Part shown: piece after piece, positions 53,083 through 59,889 of the stretch
Layout of the letters: the number at the start of each line of letters is the position of its first letter
How positions within the stretch are numbered: the first letter of the stretch is position 1
Assembly (NCBI GenBank): GCA_029263295.1
Contig: JAJCXT010000008.1
Span: 34,420-98,419, forward strand
Reading direction: 5' to 3'
From: Acidobacteriota bacterium
Lineage (GTDB): Bacteria > Acidobacteriota > UBA890 > WLXD01
Length of the DNA: 64,000 bases
Notes under the pieces: generated by a model
What the model was told of the DNA's origin: nothing
Database searches by the model: none
Seen by the model: only the letters and a program-made list of their open reading frames with translations
Program-made: the position numbers and the translations under genes

Positions 53083-53355
53083 CTACTTGCCGTAGTGGAA
53101 CCGGGCCTGCGTGAAGACGACCGAATCATCGTGCACCGTGTACACCAGCCTGTGTTCCAGCGTGATCCGGCGCGACCACACATCTGGCCCCAACGAGCGC
53201 AGCGGCTTCGGCCGACCGAGGCCATGGCAGGGGTCGCGAAGAGTGTGCTCGACGAGATCGAGCACCCGCCGGACGAGCCGCGGGTCCTTCCGCATCCAGT
53301 GACGCACGTCTCGGAGAAAATCTGGGTCGAGAATCGCGACCCGTTGATCAGTCAA
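53083..53355 (-). CDS. yoeB: YoeB/Txe-family toxin with altered catalytic residue
   Basis: 90 residues. The signature WSRRITLEHRLVYTV and the C-terminal ARFHYGK identify the ribosome-dependent mRNA interferase YoeB. The catalytic equivalents Arg65 and His83 of the E. coli enzyme are kept (Arg69, His87), as is the following Tyr. The general-base Glu46, in KPEPL, is replaced by Lys50 (GRPKPL, codon AAG). The toxin may be weakened, dead or use another residue. Its start overlaps the antitoxin stop by 8 bases, the normal order for this system. Confidence 0.9.
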   Translation of the reverse strand: MTDQRVAILDPDFLRDVRHWMRKDPRLVRRVLDLVEHTLRDPCHGLGRPKPLRSLGPDVWSRRITLEHRLVYTVHDDSVVFTQARFHYGK

Positions 53356-53626
53356 CCTCGAACTCGGCCCTGAGCTCCGCCATGGTCATGCGAACTCCCT
53401 CGCCCCGCTCGGCGCGCGCCAGTGCCGCAAGGAGTCGCCGGGCATTCGCCGGCGATCGCATCAGATGGGCGCACTCCATGACCCAGGAGATCTCCTCCCA
53501 CGGCAACATCACCATGGACTCGTGCCCCCGGCGCTCGATGATCAACATATCCCGATCCTCTTCGAGTCTGTCCCAGAAAGAGGCCAGGTTGGCTCGCGCT
53601 TCTGTGTAGGTCGTGGTCAATGACAT
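53348..53626 (-). CDS. yefM: YefM/Phd-family antitoxin
   Basis: 92 residues. The N-terminal TTYTEARANLASFWDRLEEDRDMLIIERRGHESMVMLPWEEISWVMECAHLMRSP pattern is the YefM/Phd DNA-binding fold. The acidic, flexible C-terminus would wrap the toxin. GAGG precedes the ATG. Two TGTACA boxes stand 66-84 bases upstream, the operator hexamer known for E. coli YefM. Confidence 0.92.
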   Translation of the reverse strand: MSLTTTYTEARANLASFWDRLEEDRDMLIIERRGHESMVMLPWEEISWVMECAHLMRSPANARRLLAALARAERGEGVRMTMAELRAEFEVD

Positions 53627-53691
53627 CTACCTCTGCTCCTCTGAGATGGCCATCACGACCAGTCTTCGGGCTCAAACTCAAGGAATTAATT

Positions 53692-53710
53692 TGTACAGTG
53701 TATCTGTACA
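53692..53710 (-). promoter_or_regulatory. YefM operator: two TGTACA boxes
   Basis: TGTACA at 53692-53697 and at 53705-53710, 13 bases centre to centre. In E. coli, YefM-YoeB represses its promoter through palindromes with TGTACA cores at nearly this spacing. On the minus strand the boxes overlap a weak promoter (TTGTCG, 16 bases, GATACA). Confidence 0.7.
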
Positions 53711-53910
53711 GGTAAATTCGCGACAAGACTGATCCTCCGGTGTCCGCGAGCAAATCGACAACCCCACGGTACGCGTGCACCTGTCTGCGATCTTGGCTTG
53801 GGATGTGATGGTGCTCGCGCGCAAGGGACGCCTGCAACTGAGCGGTGAGGTGAACGCCGGGGTACGCAAGGCACTACGTAACTCCTCGTCGAGGATGTGC
53901 GTGTAGCGCT

Positions 53911-54414
53911 TCAGGACGACAACGTGGCGCAGATCGCGGTCTCTTCCCAGAGAACGGCGCGGTGCCCGAAGCGTTCCTTGATGTCTGCGATGACTGCCTG
54001 CACACCTTCCGCGAAGGCGTCGCGATCGGCGGCGGGGTGCAGCATGACGAGCATGCGGCTGTTCTTGTCGGCGGCGTCGCCGACACGGCCCTCCCACCAG
54101 CCCGAGGTCTCGAGCATGGTGCCGCCGTCCGGGAAGTGGCGCACCAGCACGTCGTCGGCAAAGTCCTGCCATTCGTCCGCTTCCTGCGTGCCGCGACCCA
54201 TGTAGAGGGTCACCCTCACATAGGGCTCCAGCGGGGTCGGACAACTCGCGCGTACGGGCACCAGACCATCATCGGCAGCCTCGACCCGTGTCGTGTTGGC
54301 CGAGACGCAACCTGTGGCACCGACCGCCAGCAAAGTGAGCGAGAGCAGAACCGACCTCGCCCGGAAGCTCCTGGCTCGATGCTGCAACTCGGTCAATCGA
54401 CTGTACGCCTGCAT
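53911..54414 (-). CDS. DUF3574 putative lipoprotein
   Basis: 167 residues. A signal segment (SVLLSLTLLAVGATGC) ends in a lipobox-like ATGC, although position -3 is Ala rather than Leu. The body, YVRVTLYMGRG, EWQDFADDVLVRHFPDGGTMLETSGWWEG and the following helix FAEGVQAVIADIKERFG, matches DUF3574, small periplasmic proteins of unknown function. It sits between toxin-antitoxin pairs without apparent connection to them. Confidence 0.75.
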   Translation of the reverse strand: MQAYSRLTELQHRARSFRARSVLLSLTLLAVGATGCVSANTTRVEAADDGLVPVRASCPTPLEPYVRVTLYMGRGTQEADEWQDFADDVLVRHFPDGGTMLETSGWWEGRVGDAADKNSRMLVMLHPAADRDAFAEGVQAVIADIKERFGHRAVLWEETAICATLSS

Positions 54415-54471
54415 GGCGCGAGACTACCGCAGACGCGGGTCCCACGCCGATTCCAACCCGTCTCTTCACTG

Positions 54472-54537
54472 TGGCATCACCACCTGGTGATGCCAATTTT
54501 CACTCATTGATCCACACATAGCTCTGTGTAAAAATTG
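54472..54537 (+). promoter_or_regulatory. vapBC promoter with nested palindromes
   Basis: A perfect 11-bp inverted repeat with 2-base spacer (54472-54495), then CAATTTT/AAAATTG (54494-54500 with 54531-54537) and ACACA/TGTGT (54514-54518 with 54525-54529). TTGATC (54508-54513), 16 bases and TAAAAA (54529-54534) form a promoter ending 8 bases before the vapB ATG, so the transcript may be leaderless and self-repressed by VapBC. Confidence 0.6.
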
Positions 54538-54541
54538 CCGA

Positions 54542-54742
54542 ATGGCCACGAATCTGGACTTGGACGACCGTCTCATCGAGGAAGCGCGGCAACTCGGCCG
54601 CCACACCACGAAGAAGGCTGCGGTGACTGACGCCCTGCAGGAATACGTGCGCCGACGTCGGCAACTCGAGATACTCGATGCCTTTGGCACCGTCGAGTAC
54701 GACGAGAACTACGACTACAAGGCCGAGCGTTCCCGGCGGTGA
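54542..54742 (+). CDS. vapB: VapB-type antitoxin
   Basis: 66 residues. ATNLDLDDRLIEEARQLGRHTTKKAAVTDALQEYVRRRRQ is the ribbon-helix-helix of VapB family II antitoxins, and the Tyr/Glu-rich tail would block the PIN toxin. The stop overlaps the toxin GTG start by 4 bases. Confidence 0.92.
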   Translation: MATNLDLDDRLIEEARQLGRHTTKKAAVTDALQEYVRRRRQLEILDAFGTVEYDENYDYKAERSRR

Positions 54743-55155
54743 GAGTGCTGATCGATACCTCTGTGTGGTCGCTTGCGTTGCGCAGACGGGCCGAGACCCT
54801 TCGCCCCCGCGAGCGACGCCGCGTGACCACCCTGGGTCGGCTGATCGATGAGCACCGGGTGCTGATGATCGGTCCAGTGCGGCAGGAACTCCTCTCCGGC
54901 ATCCGCCATCCCGAGCAGTTCGCGCGCCTTCGCGAGCGCCTCCGAGCTTTCCCTGACGAGGCCCTCGTTTCGGAAGACTACGAAGCGGCCGCGGGAATGG
55001 GCAACCAGTGTCGCGGTGCGGGCCTTGCCACCTCCGCGGTCGACCTGCTCATCTGCGCGGCGACGATCCGGCGCGCCGCGGCGTTGTTCACGACGGACGA
55101 GGACTTCACCCGGTACGCCGAGGTGCTTCCGCTCGACCTGATAACCAGTCCATGA
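54739..55155 (+). CDS. vapC: VapC-type PIN-domain ribonuclease toxin
   Basis: 138 residues from GTG 54739. PIN acidic residues are visible: Asp in VLIDTSVWS, Glu in GPVRQELLSG, Asp in TSAVDLLICAA and Asp in FTTDEDF. VapC toxins cleave tRNA or rRNA in growth arrest. It is translationally coupled to vapB and convergent with the second PIN gene, four bases away. Confidence 0.92.
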   Translation: MRVLIDTSVWSLALRRRAETLRPRERRRVTTLGRLIDEHRVLMIGPVRQELLSGIRHPEQFARLRERLRAFPDEALVSEDYEAAAGMGNQCRGAGLATSAVDLLICAATIRRAAALFTTDEDFTRYAEVLPLDLITSP

Positions 55156-55159
55156 GCTG

Positions 55160-55573
55160 CTACCAGTAGGTCGCGATGCCCTGCGATCGGGCTCGTTTCG
55201 CGAAGCGCGTATCGAAGGTCGCCACGGCGTGGAACGTCCCGGCGCTAGCCGCGGCTGCCTGGCACGCATCGGCGAAGTCCTTGATGCGGCTCGGCCACAA
55301 GGCCCACACCGAAGGCCAGTGGATGTCCTCGGTGACCGTCACGCCCGGAGCTAGCAGGAGATCTCGCAGCACCGAGCTGACGACTGCCGGCTCCACCTTG
55401 TACACGTTACCGAGCACGTAGACGGTTTCGATGATCACTGTCTGATGCAGGACGACTACGCACTCACCCGCGACTGCGGCCGCGAAGAGCTTCGTCGCCC
55501 GGGCCTGCTGCTGGGCATCGCGATCAGTAATGAAGGACACCACGACGTTGGTGTCGACGCCGACTCGCCTCAC
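55160..55573 (-). CDS. PIN-domain putative toxin paired with an XRE regulator
   Basis: 137 residues from GTG 55573, which overlaps the upstream gene stop by 4 bases. Acidic sites are Asp in GVDTNVVV, Glu in VIIETVYVL, Asp in IKDFADACQ and Asp in ATFDTRF. It is a different PIN subgroup from the VapC encoded next to it. Its partner is an HTH protein rather than a VapB or AbrB fold, which is less common for PIN toxins. Confidence 0.85.
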   Translation of the reverse strand: MRRVGVDTNVVVSFITDRDAQQQARATKLFAAAVAGECVVVLHQTVIIETVYVLGNVYKVEPAVVSSVLRDLLLAPGVTVTEDIHWPSVWALWPSRIKDFADACQAAAASAGTFHAVATFDTRFAKRARSQGIATYW

Positions 55574-56094
55574 CCTCGCCCCCTGACGCCACGACCGCGC
55601 TGCGACCGAGCACGCTTCACGTCGGCGACGACGTCCCCCGGCCCTACGTTGATCGCGCCCTGAAGCCGGCTGAGGACTCGTCCCGCCCGGCCGCCCCGCG
55701 CCCAGCGGATCGCCTCGTCAACATCGGCACGAGTCAGACCCCGGTCCCCGAAACCGTCTACAAGGCGGGCGGCCAGACGCTCCAGCGCGTCCCCTGAAAG
55801 GCCGCCGGCCGGAGAGCCGGTGGAGGACTCGTCCACGGAATACTCTGACGCACGCTCGCGAACCGAAGCCACCGCCTCGCGCCCCACCGCGGTCACAGCG
55901 ATCTGACGATCCAGCGCTGCGCCGATGCGACACAGCATTGTCAGCGAGTGGCCTTCGTACTCGTCTCCCTCCAGGCGGCTGATAACCGACTGCGTCGTCC
56001 CTACGCGCCGGGCAAGCTCACCCTGCGTCAGCCCTGCTTCTTCGCGCAGACCTCGGATCAGCCTTGATGCGCTCGGAGTGTTTGTTGTGACCAT
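55570..56094 (-). CDS. XRE-family HTH protein, putative antitoxin
   Basis: 174 residues from ATG 56094; a TTG one codon earlier is also possible. The HTH is LREEAGLTQGELARRVGTTQSVISRLEGDE (about residues 17-46). A middle linker and a C-terminal helical part (EAIRWARGGRAGRVLSRLQ) rich in Arg follow. The overlap with the PIN gene and the palindromes at its start suggest an autoregulated antitoxin that recognises the PIN protein through its C-terminus. Confidence 0.82.
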   Translation of the reverse strand: MVTTNTPSASRLIRGLREEAGLTQGELARRVGTTQSVISRLEGDEYEGHSLTMLCRIGAALDRQIAVTAVGREAVASVRERASEYSVDESSTGSPAGGLSGDALERLAARLVDGFGDRGLTRADVDEAIRWARGGRAGRVLSRLQGAINVGPGDVVADVKRARSQRGRGVRGRG

Positions 56095-56159
56095 CAAGAC
56101 AACGATCTTCTAATTGCGATGTCTTGTCAACGTCATATCACGATCTCAGTGAGATCGTG
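56095..56159 (-). promoter_or_regulatory. palindromes upstream of the XRE-PIN pair
   Basis: A 7-bp inverted repeat CAAGACA/TGTCTTG (56095-56101 with 56120-56126) abuts the start codon, and a perfect 10-bp inverted repeat with 1-base spacer lies at 56139-56159. A minus-strand TTGACA lies at 56124-56129. Binding by the XRE protein is likely. Confidence 0.5.
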
Positions 56160-56349
56160 CCCTGACGTGGCGCTCCTCCCACAACGGCAGGCCTCATCCC
56201 GCGGCCGGCGTTGGAACCCGTGCGGGTGGCCATGGCGGGGCGCGCCGATCTACACTTGGCGGCCGCGGTCGGTGCCAACCGCCCCGTTCGCTTGGCGAGG
56301 CCCGCCGAGAGCCGCAGCCGCGCGGAAGTCCCGTACAGAGAGGTTGCAC

Positions 56350-57882
56350 GTGAGCAAAGCCAAGATCGCCGGCCGGACGCCGGTGGGGATGGACCTGGAA
56401 CCGGGCGAGTATCACTGGTGTGCCTGTGGACGATCCGCGGCGCAGCCCTTCTGCGACGGGTCGCATCGCGGCACCGGGATCGCGCCGCTGACGTTCACGG
56501 TGGATGCCGCCGAGACGGCCCATCTGTGCATGTGCAAGCAGACGGGGAACCCGCCCTACTGCGATGGCTCGCACGCCGCGCTGCCTGACGACGCCACCGA
56601 GGTTGAAGCGAAGTCCGAAGGAACTGGCGGTGGGGTACCGCCTGCGAAGAACACGCCGGAGGAGCCGAGCCTCGAGTTGATCCACATGCTGGCTCGCGAC
56701 GGCCTCAGCAAGACGGGGCACCACGGCTCCATGGGGGCGATGGGAGTGCCGCGGCCGGCGCTGCCGAGCTGGGACGATATTCAGATCCTGACGGCGCAGC
56801 TGGCGACCAAGCCGCTGCTGGAGGATGTCGCGGTAGGCACCGAACTGGTGGTCGGGCCCAACGCAGCCAAACCACTGCGGCTAGAGATCCCGTTGTTCGT
56901 TTCCGACATGAGCTTCGGCGCGCTGTCCGAGGAGGCCAAAGTGGCCATGGCGCGCGGTGCCGAGCTGGCGGGAACAGGAATCTGCTCGGGCGAGGGCGGC
57001 ATGCTCCCCGAAGAGCAGGAAGCCAATTCGCGCTACTTCTACGAGCTGGCCTCGGCGAGGTTCGGTTACGCCGAGGAGTTGCTGACACGCGTCCAGGCGT
57101 TCCACTTCAAAGGTGGCCAGGGCGCCAAGACCGGCACCGGCGGCCACCTGCCCGGGGCCAAGGTGCGCGGCAAGATCGCCGAAGTTCGGCAGCTCGCGGA
57201 AGGGCAGCCAGCTATTTCGCCACCGACGTTTGCCGAGTTCACGACGCCGGACGACTACCGCGCCTTCGCCGATCGCGTGCGCGAGGTCACCGGCGGCATC
57301 CCGATCGGGTTCAAGCTGTCGGCGCAGCATATCGAGGCCGACATGGACTTCGCGCTCGAGGCCGGCGCCGACTACATCATCCTCGATGGCCGCGGCGGAG
57401 CTACCGGCGCGGCGCCGCTGATCTTCCGCGACAACATCTCGGTGCCAACGATCCCGGCGCTGGGGCGGGCCCGGCGACATCTTGACGCGCTCGGTCGCGC
57501 CGACATCACGCTGATCATCACCGGCGGCGTGCGCACCCCGGCCGACTTCATCAAGGCCATGTGCCTGGGCGCCGACGGCGTGGCGGTGGCCAACTCGGCC
57601 ATGCAGGCGATCGGCTGCGTCGCGGCCCGAATCTGCAACACCAACAACTGCCCTGCCGGTATCGCGACCCAGCAGGAGCATCTCCGCGCCCGGCTCGATG
57701 TCGACGTCTCCGCGGCACGACTGGATCGCTTCTTCCGCGCCTCGGTGGAACTGATGCAGGTGATGGCGCGCGCCTGCGGCCACGATCACCTCCGCGGCTT
57801 CGAGGCCAGCGACATCACCAGCCACAAGCGCGCCGTCGCAGACCTCGCGGGCATCGCCTACGGCGGGCAAGCCCCCCGTTGA
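56350..57882 (+). CDS. fusion: two CDGSH iron-sulfur domains + FMN glutamate-synthase-like domain
   Basis: 510 residues from GTG 56350 (GAGAGG upstream); the open frame extends to 56119 without coding signs. Two complete CDGSH motifs lie at residues 24-39 and 60-75, each with C-x-C and C-D-G-S-H, predicting two [2Fe-2S] clusters with His ligands. From about residue 110 on is the FMN-binding GltB/GltS domain (VSDMSFGALSEEAKVAMARGA, ICSGEGG, FKGGQGAKTGTGGHLPG, ILDGRGGATGAAP). Its C-x5-C-x4-C ending NNCPAGIATQ is the [3Fe-4S] pattern. The glutaminase domain is absent. A redox or amino-group transfer function is likely, but the reaction is unknown. Confidence 0.9.
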   Translation: MSKAKIAGRTPVGMDLEPGEYHWCACGRSAAQPFCDGSHRGTGIAPLTFTVDAAETAHLCMCKQTGNPPYCDGSHAALPDDATEVEAKSEGTGGGVPPAKNTPEEPSLELIHMLARDGLSKTGHHGSMGAMGVPRPALPSWDDIQILTAQLATKPLLEDVAVGTELVVGPNAAKPLRLEIPLFVSDMSFGALSEEAKVAMARGAELAGTGICSGEGGMLPEEQEANSRYFYELASARFGYAEELLTRVQAFHFKGGQGAKTGTGGHLPGAKVRGKIAEVRQLAEGQPAISPPTFAEFTTPDDYRAFADRVREVTGGIPIGFKLSAQHIEADMDFALEAGADYIILDGRGGATGAAPLIFRDNISVPTIPALGRARRHLDALGRADITLIITGGVRTPADFIKAMCLGADGVAVANSAMQAIGCVAARICNTNNCPAGIATQQEHLRARLDVDVSAARLDRFFRASVELMQVMARACGHDHLRGFEASDITSHKRAVADLAGIAYGGQAPR

Positions 57883-57989
57883 CCGGCGCCACACTCGGCA
57901 TCTACAAGATCCTCGGCGAACTCGGCGCCGGCGGCATGGCAGCCGTTTAGCGGGCCGAAGACACGGCGTTCAAGCATCGTGCGGCGTAG
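57879..57989 (+). pseudogene. remnant of a Ser/Thr protein kinase gene, interrupted by TAG
   Basis: From TTG 57879 the frame reads LTGATLGIYKILGELGAGGMAAV, the standard N-terminus and glycine loop of bacterial Hanks-type kinases. It then hits TAG (57948-57950) and continues RAEDTAFKH. In intact kinases the order is GGMGEVYRAEDT, so the stop falls on the conserved Tyr codon. The frame stops again at 57987-57989 and no catalytic domain follows. It overlaps the end of the fusion gene. Confidence 0.75.
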
Positions 57990-58062
57990 CGACGTTCACC
58001 CGGTTCCTTCGAGCGAGCGGGAGAGTCGTGACCTCCGCCGCACGGCTGGCTCAGAACAGGAT

Positions 58063-58974
58063 TCAACGGACGTCGATGGCCCCTTCGCTTACCGGCACCG
58101 TGGCGCCTCCCACGCGGGTCGAGGTGATCTCGCCGGCAACCAACTCAGCCTCGATGTCCATGCGGCTCGGCCGGCCCATTTCGATCCCCTGCTCCACAAC
58201 CCAGCGCAGCGTTCCCTCGCACTCGCCGGACGCGGCGGCGAGCACGGCGGCGAGACTGGTCGCGGCGGCGCCGGTGGCGGGATCTTCGTCTACTCCCACG
58301 CTGGGGCCGAACATGCGCGCGTGAACGTCGACGCCCTCCCCTTCAGCTTCCGTGGCGAAGATGCAGATATTGTCGGCCCAGGCCCCCGCGAGGTCCGTCT
58401 CCCAGCGCTGACGGTTGAGCGCAGCTCGACTGACGGCCGCGCGATCGACAAGCGGCACGTAGAGAAACGGAAAGCCACACGAGACTGCGATCGGCGCGAG
58501 GTCATCGGCGCGGATCGCGCCGGGTTCCACCCCAAGAACTCGACCGAGCACCTCGGGCGACGGAGCGGGTGGGCCCCACTCGGGGGACTGGGCCGCGGTG
58601 AGCTGGCAGGTCTCGACATTGCCGGCCCGGATCGCGACTCTCACCTCGACGAGGCCAACGCCCTCCTCGAGCACGACCGTTGCCGTTGAGGCGTTGAGGT
58701 CGACGGCGCCGCGCGAGGCCAGCACGTAGGCCGTGCCCACGGTGGGGTGGCCGGCGAACGGCAGTTCGACCGCCGGGGTGAAGATGCGCACCCTGGCCGT
58801 GCCCGCGGGAGTCTCGGGCGGCAGCACGAACGCAGTTTCGGACAGGTTGAACTCGCTTGCCACCTTCTGCATCCGTTCACCGGTGAGCCCCCGAGCGTCT
58901 GGCAGGACCGCCAATGGGTTGCCGCCGAACAGGACCGAGGTGAACACATCGACCGTTACGAACTCGTACTTCAC
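58063..58974 (-). CDS. PhzF family isomerase-like protein
   Basis: 303 residues, the family length. FVTVDVFTSVLFGGNPLAVLPDARGL, the catalytic Glu in FNLSETAFVLPP, ELPFAGHPTVGTAYVL and the C-terminal half GVDEDPATGAAATSLAAVL are diagnostic for PhzF proteins (diaminopimelate-epimerase-like fold). Only a few members make phenazines; most act on unknown substrates. It overlaps the acetyltransferase gene by 4 bases, suggesting a two-gene operon. Confidence 0.92.
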   Translation of the reverse strand: MKYEFVTVDVFTSVLFGGNPLAVLPDARGLTGERMQKVASEFNLSETAFVLPPETPAGTARVRIFTPAVELPFAGHPTVGTAYVLASRGAVDLNASTATVVLEEGVGLVEVRVAIRAGNVETCQLTAAQSPEWGPPAPSPEVLGRVLGVEPGAIRADDLAPIAVSCGFPFLYVPLVDRAAVSRAALNRQRWETDLAGAWADNICIFATEAEGEGVDVHARMFGPSVGVDEDPATGAAATSLAAVLAAASGECEGTLRWVVEQGIEMGRPSRMDIEAELVAGEITSTRVGGATVPVSEGAIDVR

Positions 58975-59426
58975 GCGCTCTCCCGTGGTAGTTCAAAAAC
59001 CATTGCTACGGCATCCGAGCCGCAGACGGAGCAGTATTCGATAGACGCCTGAACCGCCGGCGGCGCCGCGTCACGCGGCTCGCAGACAAAGCCGAAGCGC
59101 GGGAAGAACCCCTCCGCCGTCTCCGTCAGCAGGTACAGGGCCCGCAGGCCCGCCGAGCGAGCCTGATCGATCGCGTAGCCGACAACACGCTCCCCCAGCC
59201 GCTCGCCGCGCCGCGCCGGATCCACCGCCACGGACCGCAGAATAGCGTCTTCGCCGCGTATTTCCAGGGCCGCGGTGGCGATAATCGCCGCGTCGTCGCG
59301 AATCACGAACTGGGTGTCGCGACACTGATCGAGATCATCCAGCGGCAACCCGGACGCCTCCACCAGGGCGTCAGCCGCCTCATACTCGGACTCGCGTACC
59401 ACCTCCGGCGTCACTGCATCCTCCAT
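58971..59426 (-). CDS. GNAT N-acetyltransferase, ArsN2-like
   Basis: 151 residues. The acetyl-CoA loop is VAVDPARRGERLGERVVGYAIDQA, and LYLLTETAEGFFPRFGF matches the ArsN2-type acetyltransferases annotated in arsenic gene clusters. The N-terminal SGLPLDDLDQ also fits. No arsenic genes are nearby, so another amine substrate is possible. It is the first gene of the pair with phzF. Confidence 0.85.
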   Translation of the reverse strand: MEDAVTPEVVRESEYEAADALVEASGLPLDDLDQCRDTQFVIRDDAAIIATAALEIRGEDAILRSVAVDPARRGERLGERVVGYAIDQARSAGLRALYLLTETAEGFFPRFGFVCEPRDAAPPAVQASIEYCSVCGSDAVAMVFELPRESA

Positions 59427-59580
59427 CTCGACTCGGTTACGCTGGTATGGTCGGCAGAATAGTCGGGGGTCCGCGGTGGCGCCAGCAAGCGGCGACGGCC
59501 CACCGGAAGCCCTTCATCGCCGGCGTGCATCCTCCGTCCAGGAATCCGGCAGACCCGGAGACCGCGTCCCGCAAGGAACT

Positions 59581-59835
59581 ATGTCTGATTGGCTAGCAAT
59601 CGCCTGCGGACGCTCCACCGTGATGCGCAGCACTAAGGTCGCCCTGCTCGTGGGCGCGGCCCTCATCGCGATCAATCACGGCGACGCGATTCTGGCCGGC
59701 GATGTAGATCGGGGGCGTTTGCTGAAGATGGCGCTCACGGTGTTGGTGCCCTACCTGGTTTCCACGTTCGCCTCCGTAGGGGCACGTCTGGAGATGACAC
59801 GTCATGTCCCCGACGATGAGCGCCGCATACAATGA
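59581..59835 (+). CDS. nrtS: NrtS-like nitrate/nitrite transporter
   Basis: 84 residues from ATG 59581 (AAGGA upstream); an open frame to 59476 is not needed. Two hydrophobic segments (VALLVGAALIAINHGDAIL and LKMALTVLVPYLVSTFASV) with INHGD and VPYLVSTFASV are characteristic of NrtS, a small membrane protein shown in cyanobacteria and marine bacteria to support nitrate/nitrite uptake. No nitrate reductase is in the window. Confidence 0.85.
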   Translation: MSDWLAIACGRSTVMRSTKVALLVGAALIAINHGDAILAGDVDRGRLLKMALTVLVPYLVSTFASVGARLEMTRHVPDDERRIQ

Positions 59836-59889
59836 CCGGCAGCAGATAGCAGAATCCTGCCCACACCTCCCAAATGGCCTGCGCGCACC

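Noticed and set aside
58063..58974. Phenazine biosynthesis locus
   Set aside because: A single PhzF homologue with an acetyltransferase is common and no other phz genes occur; the anthranilate link from the kynurenine operon is coincidental without more evidence.
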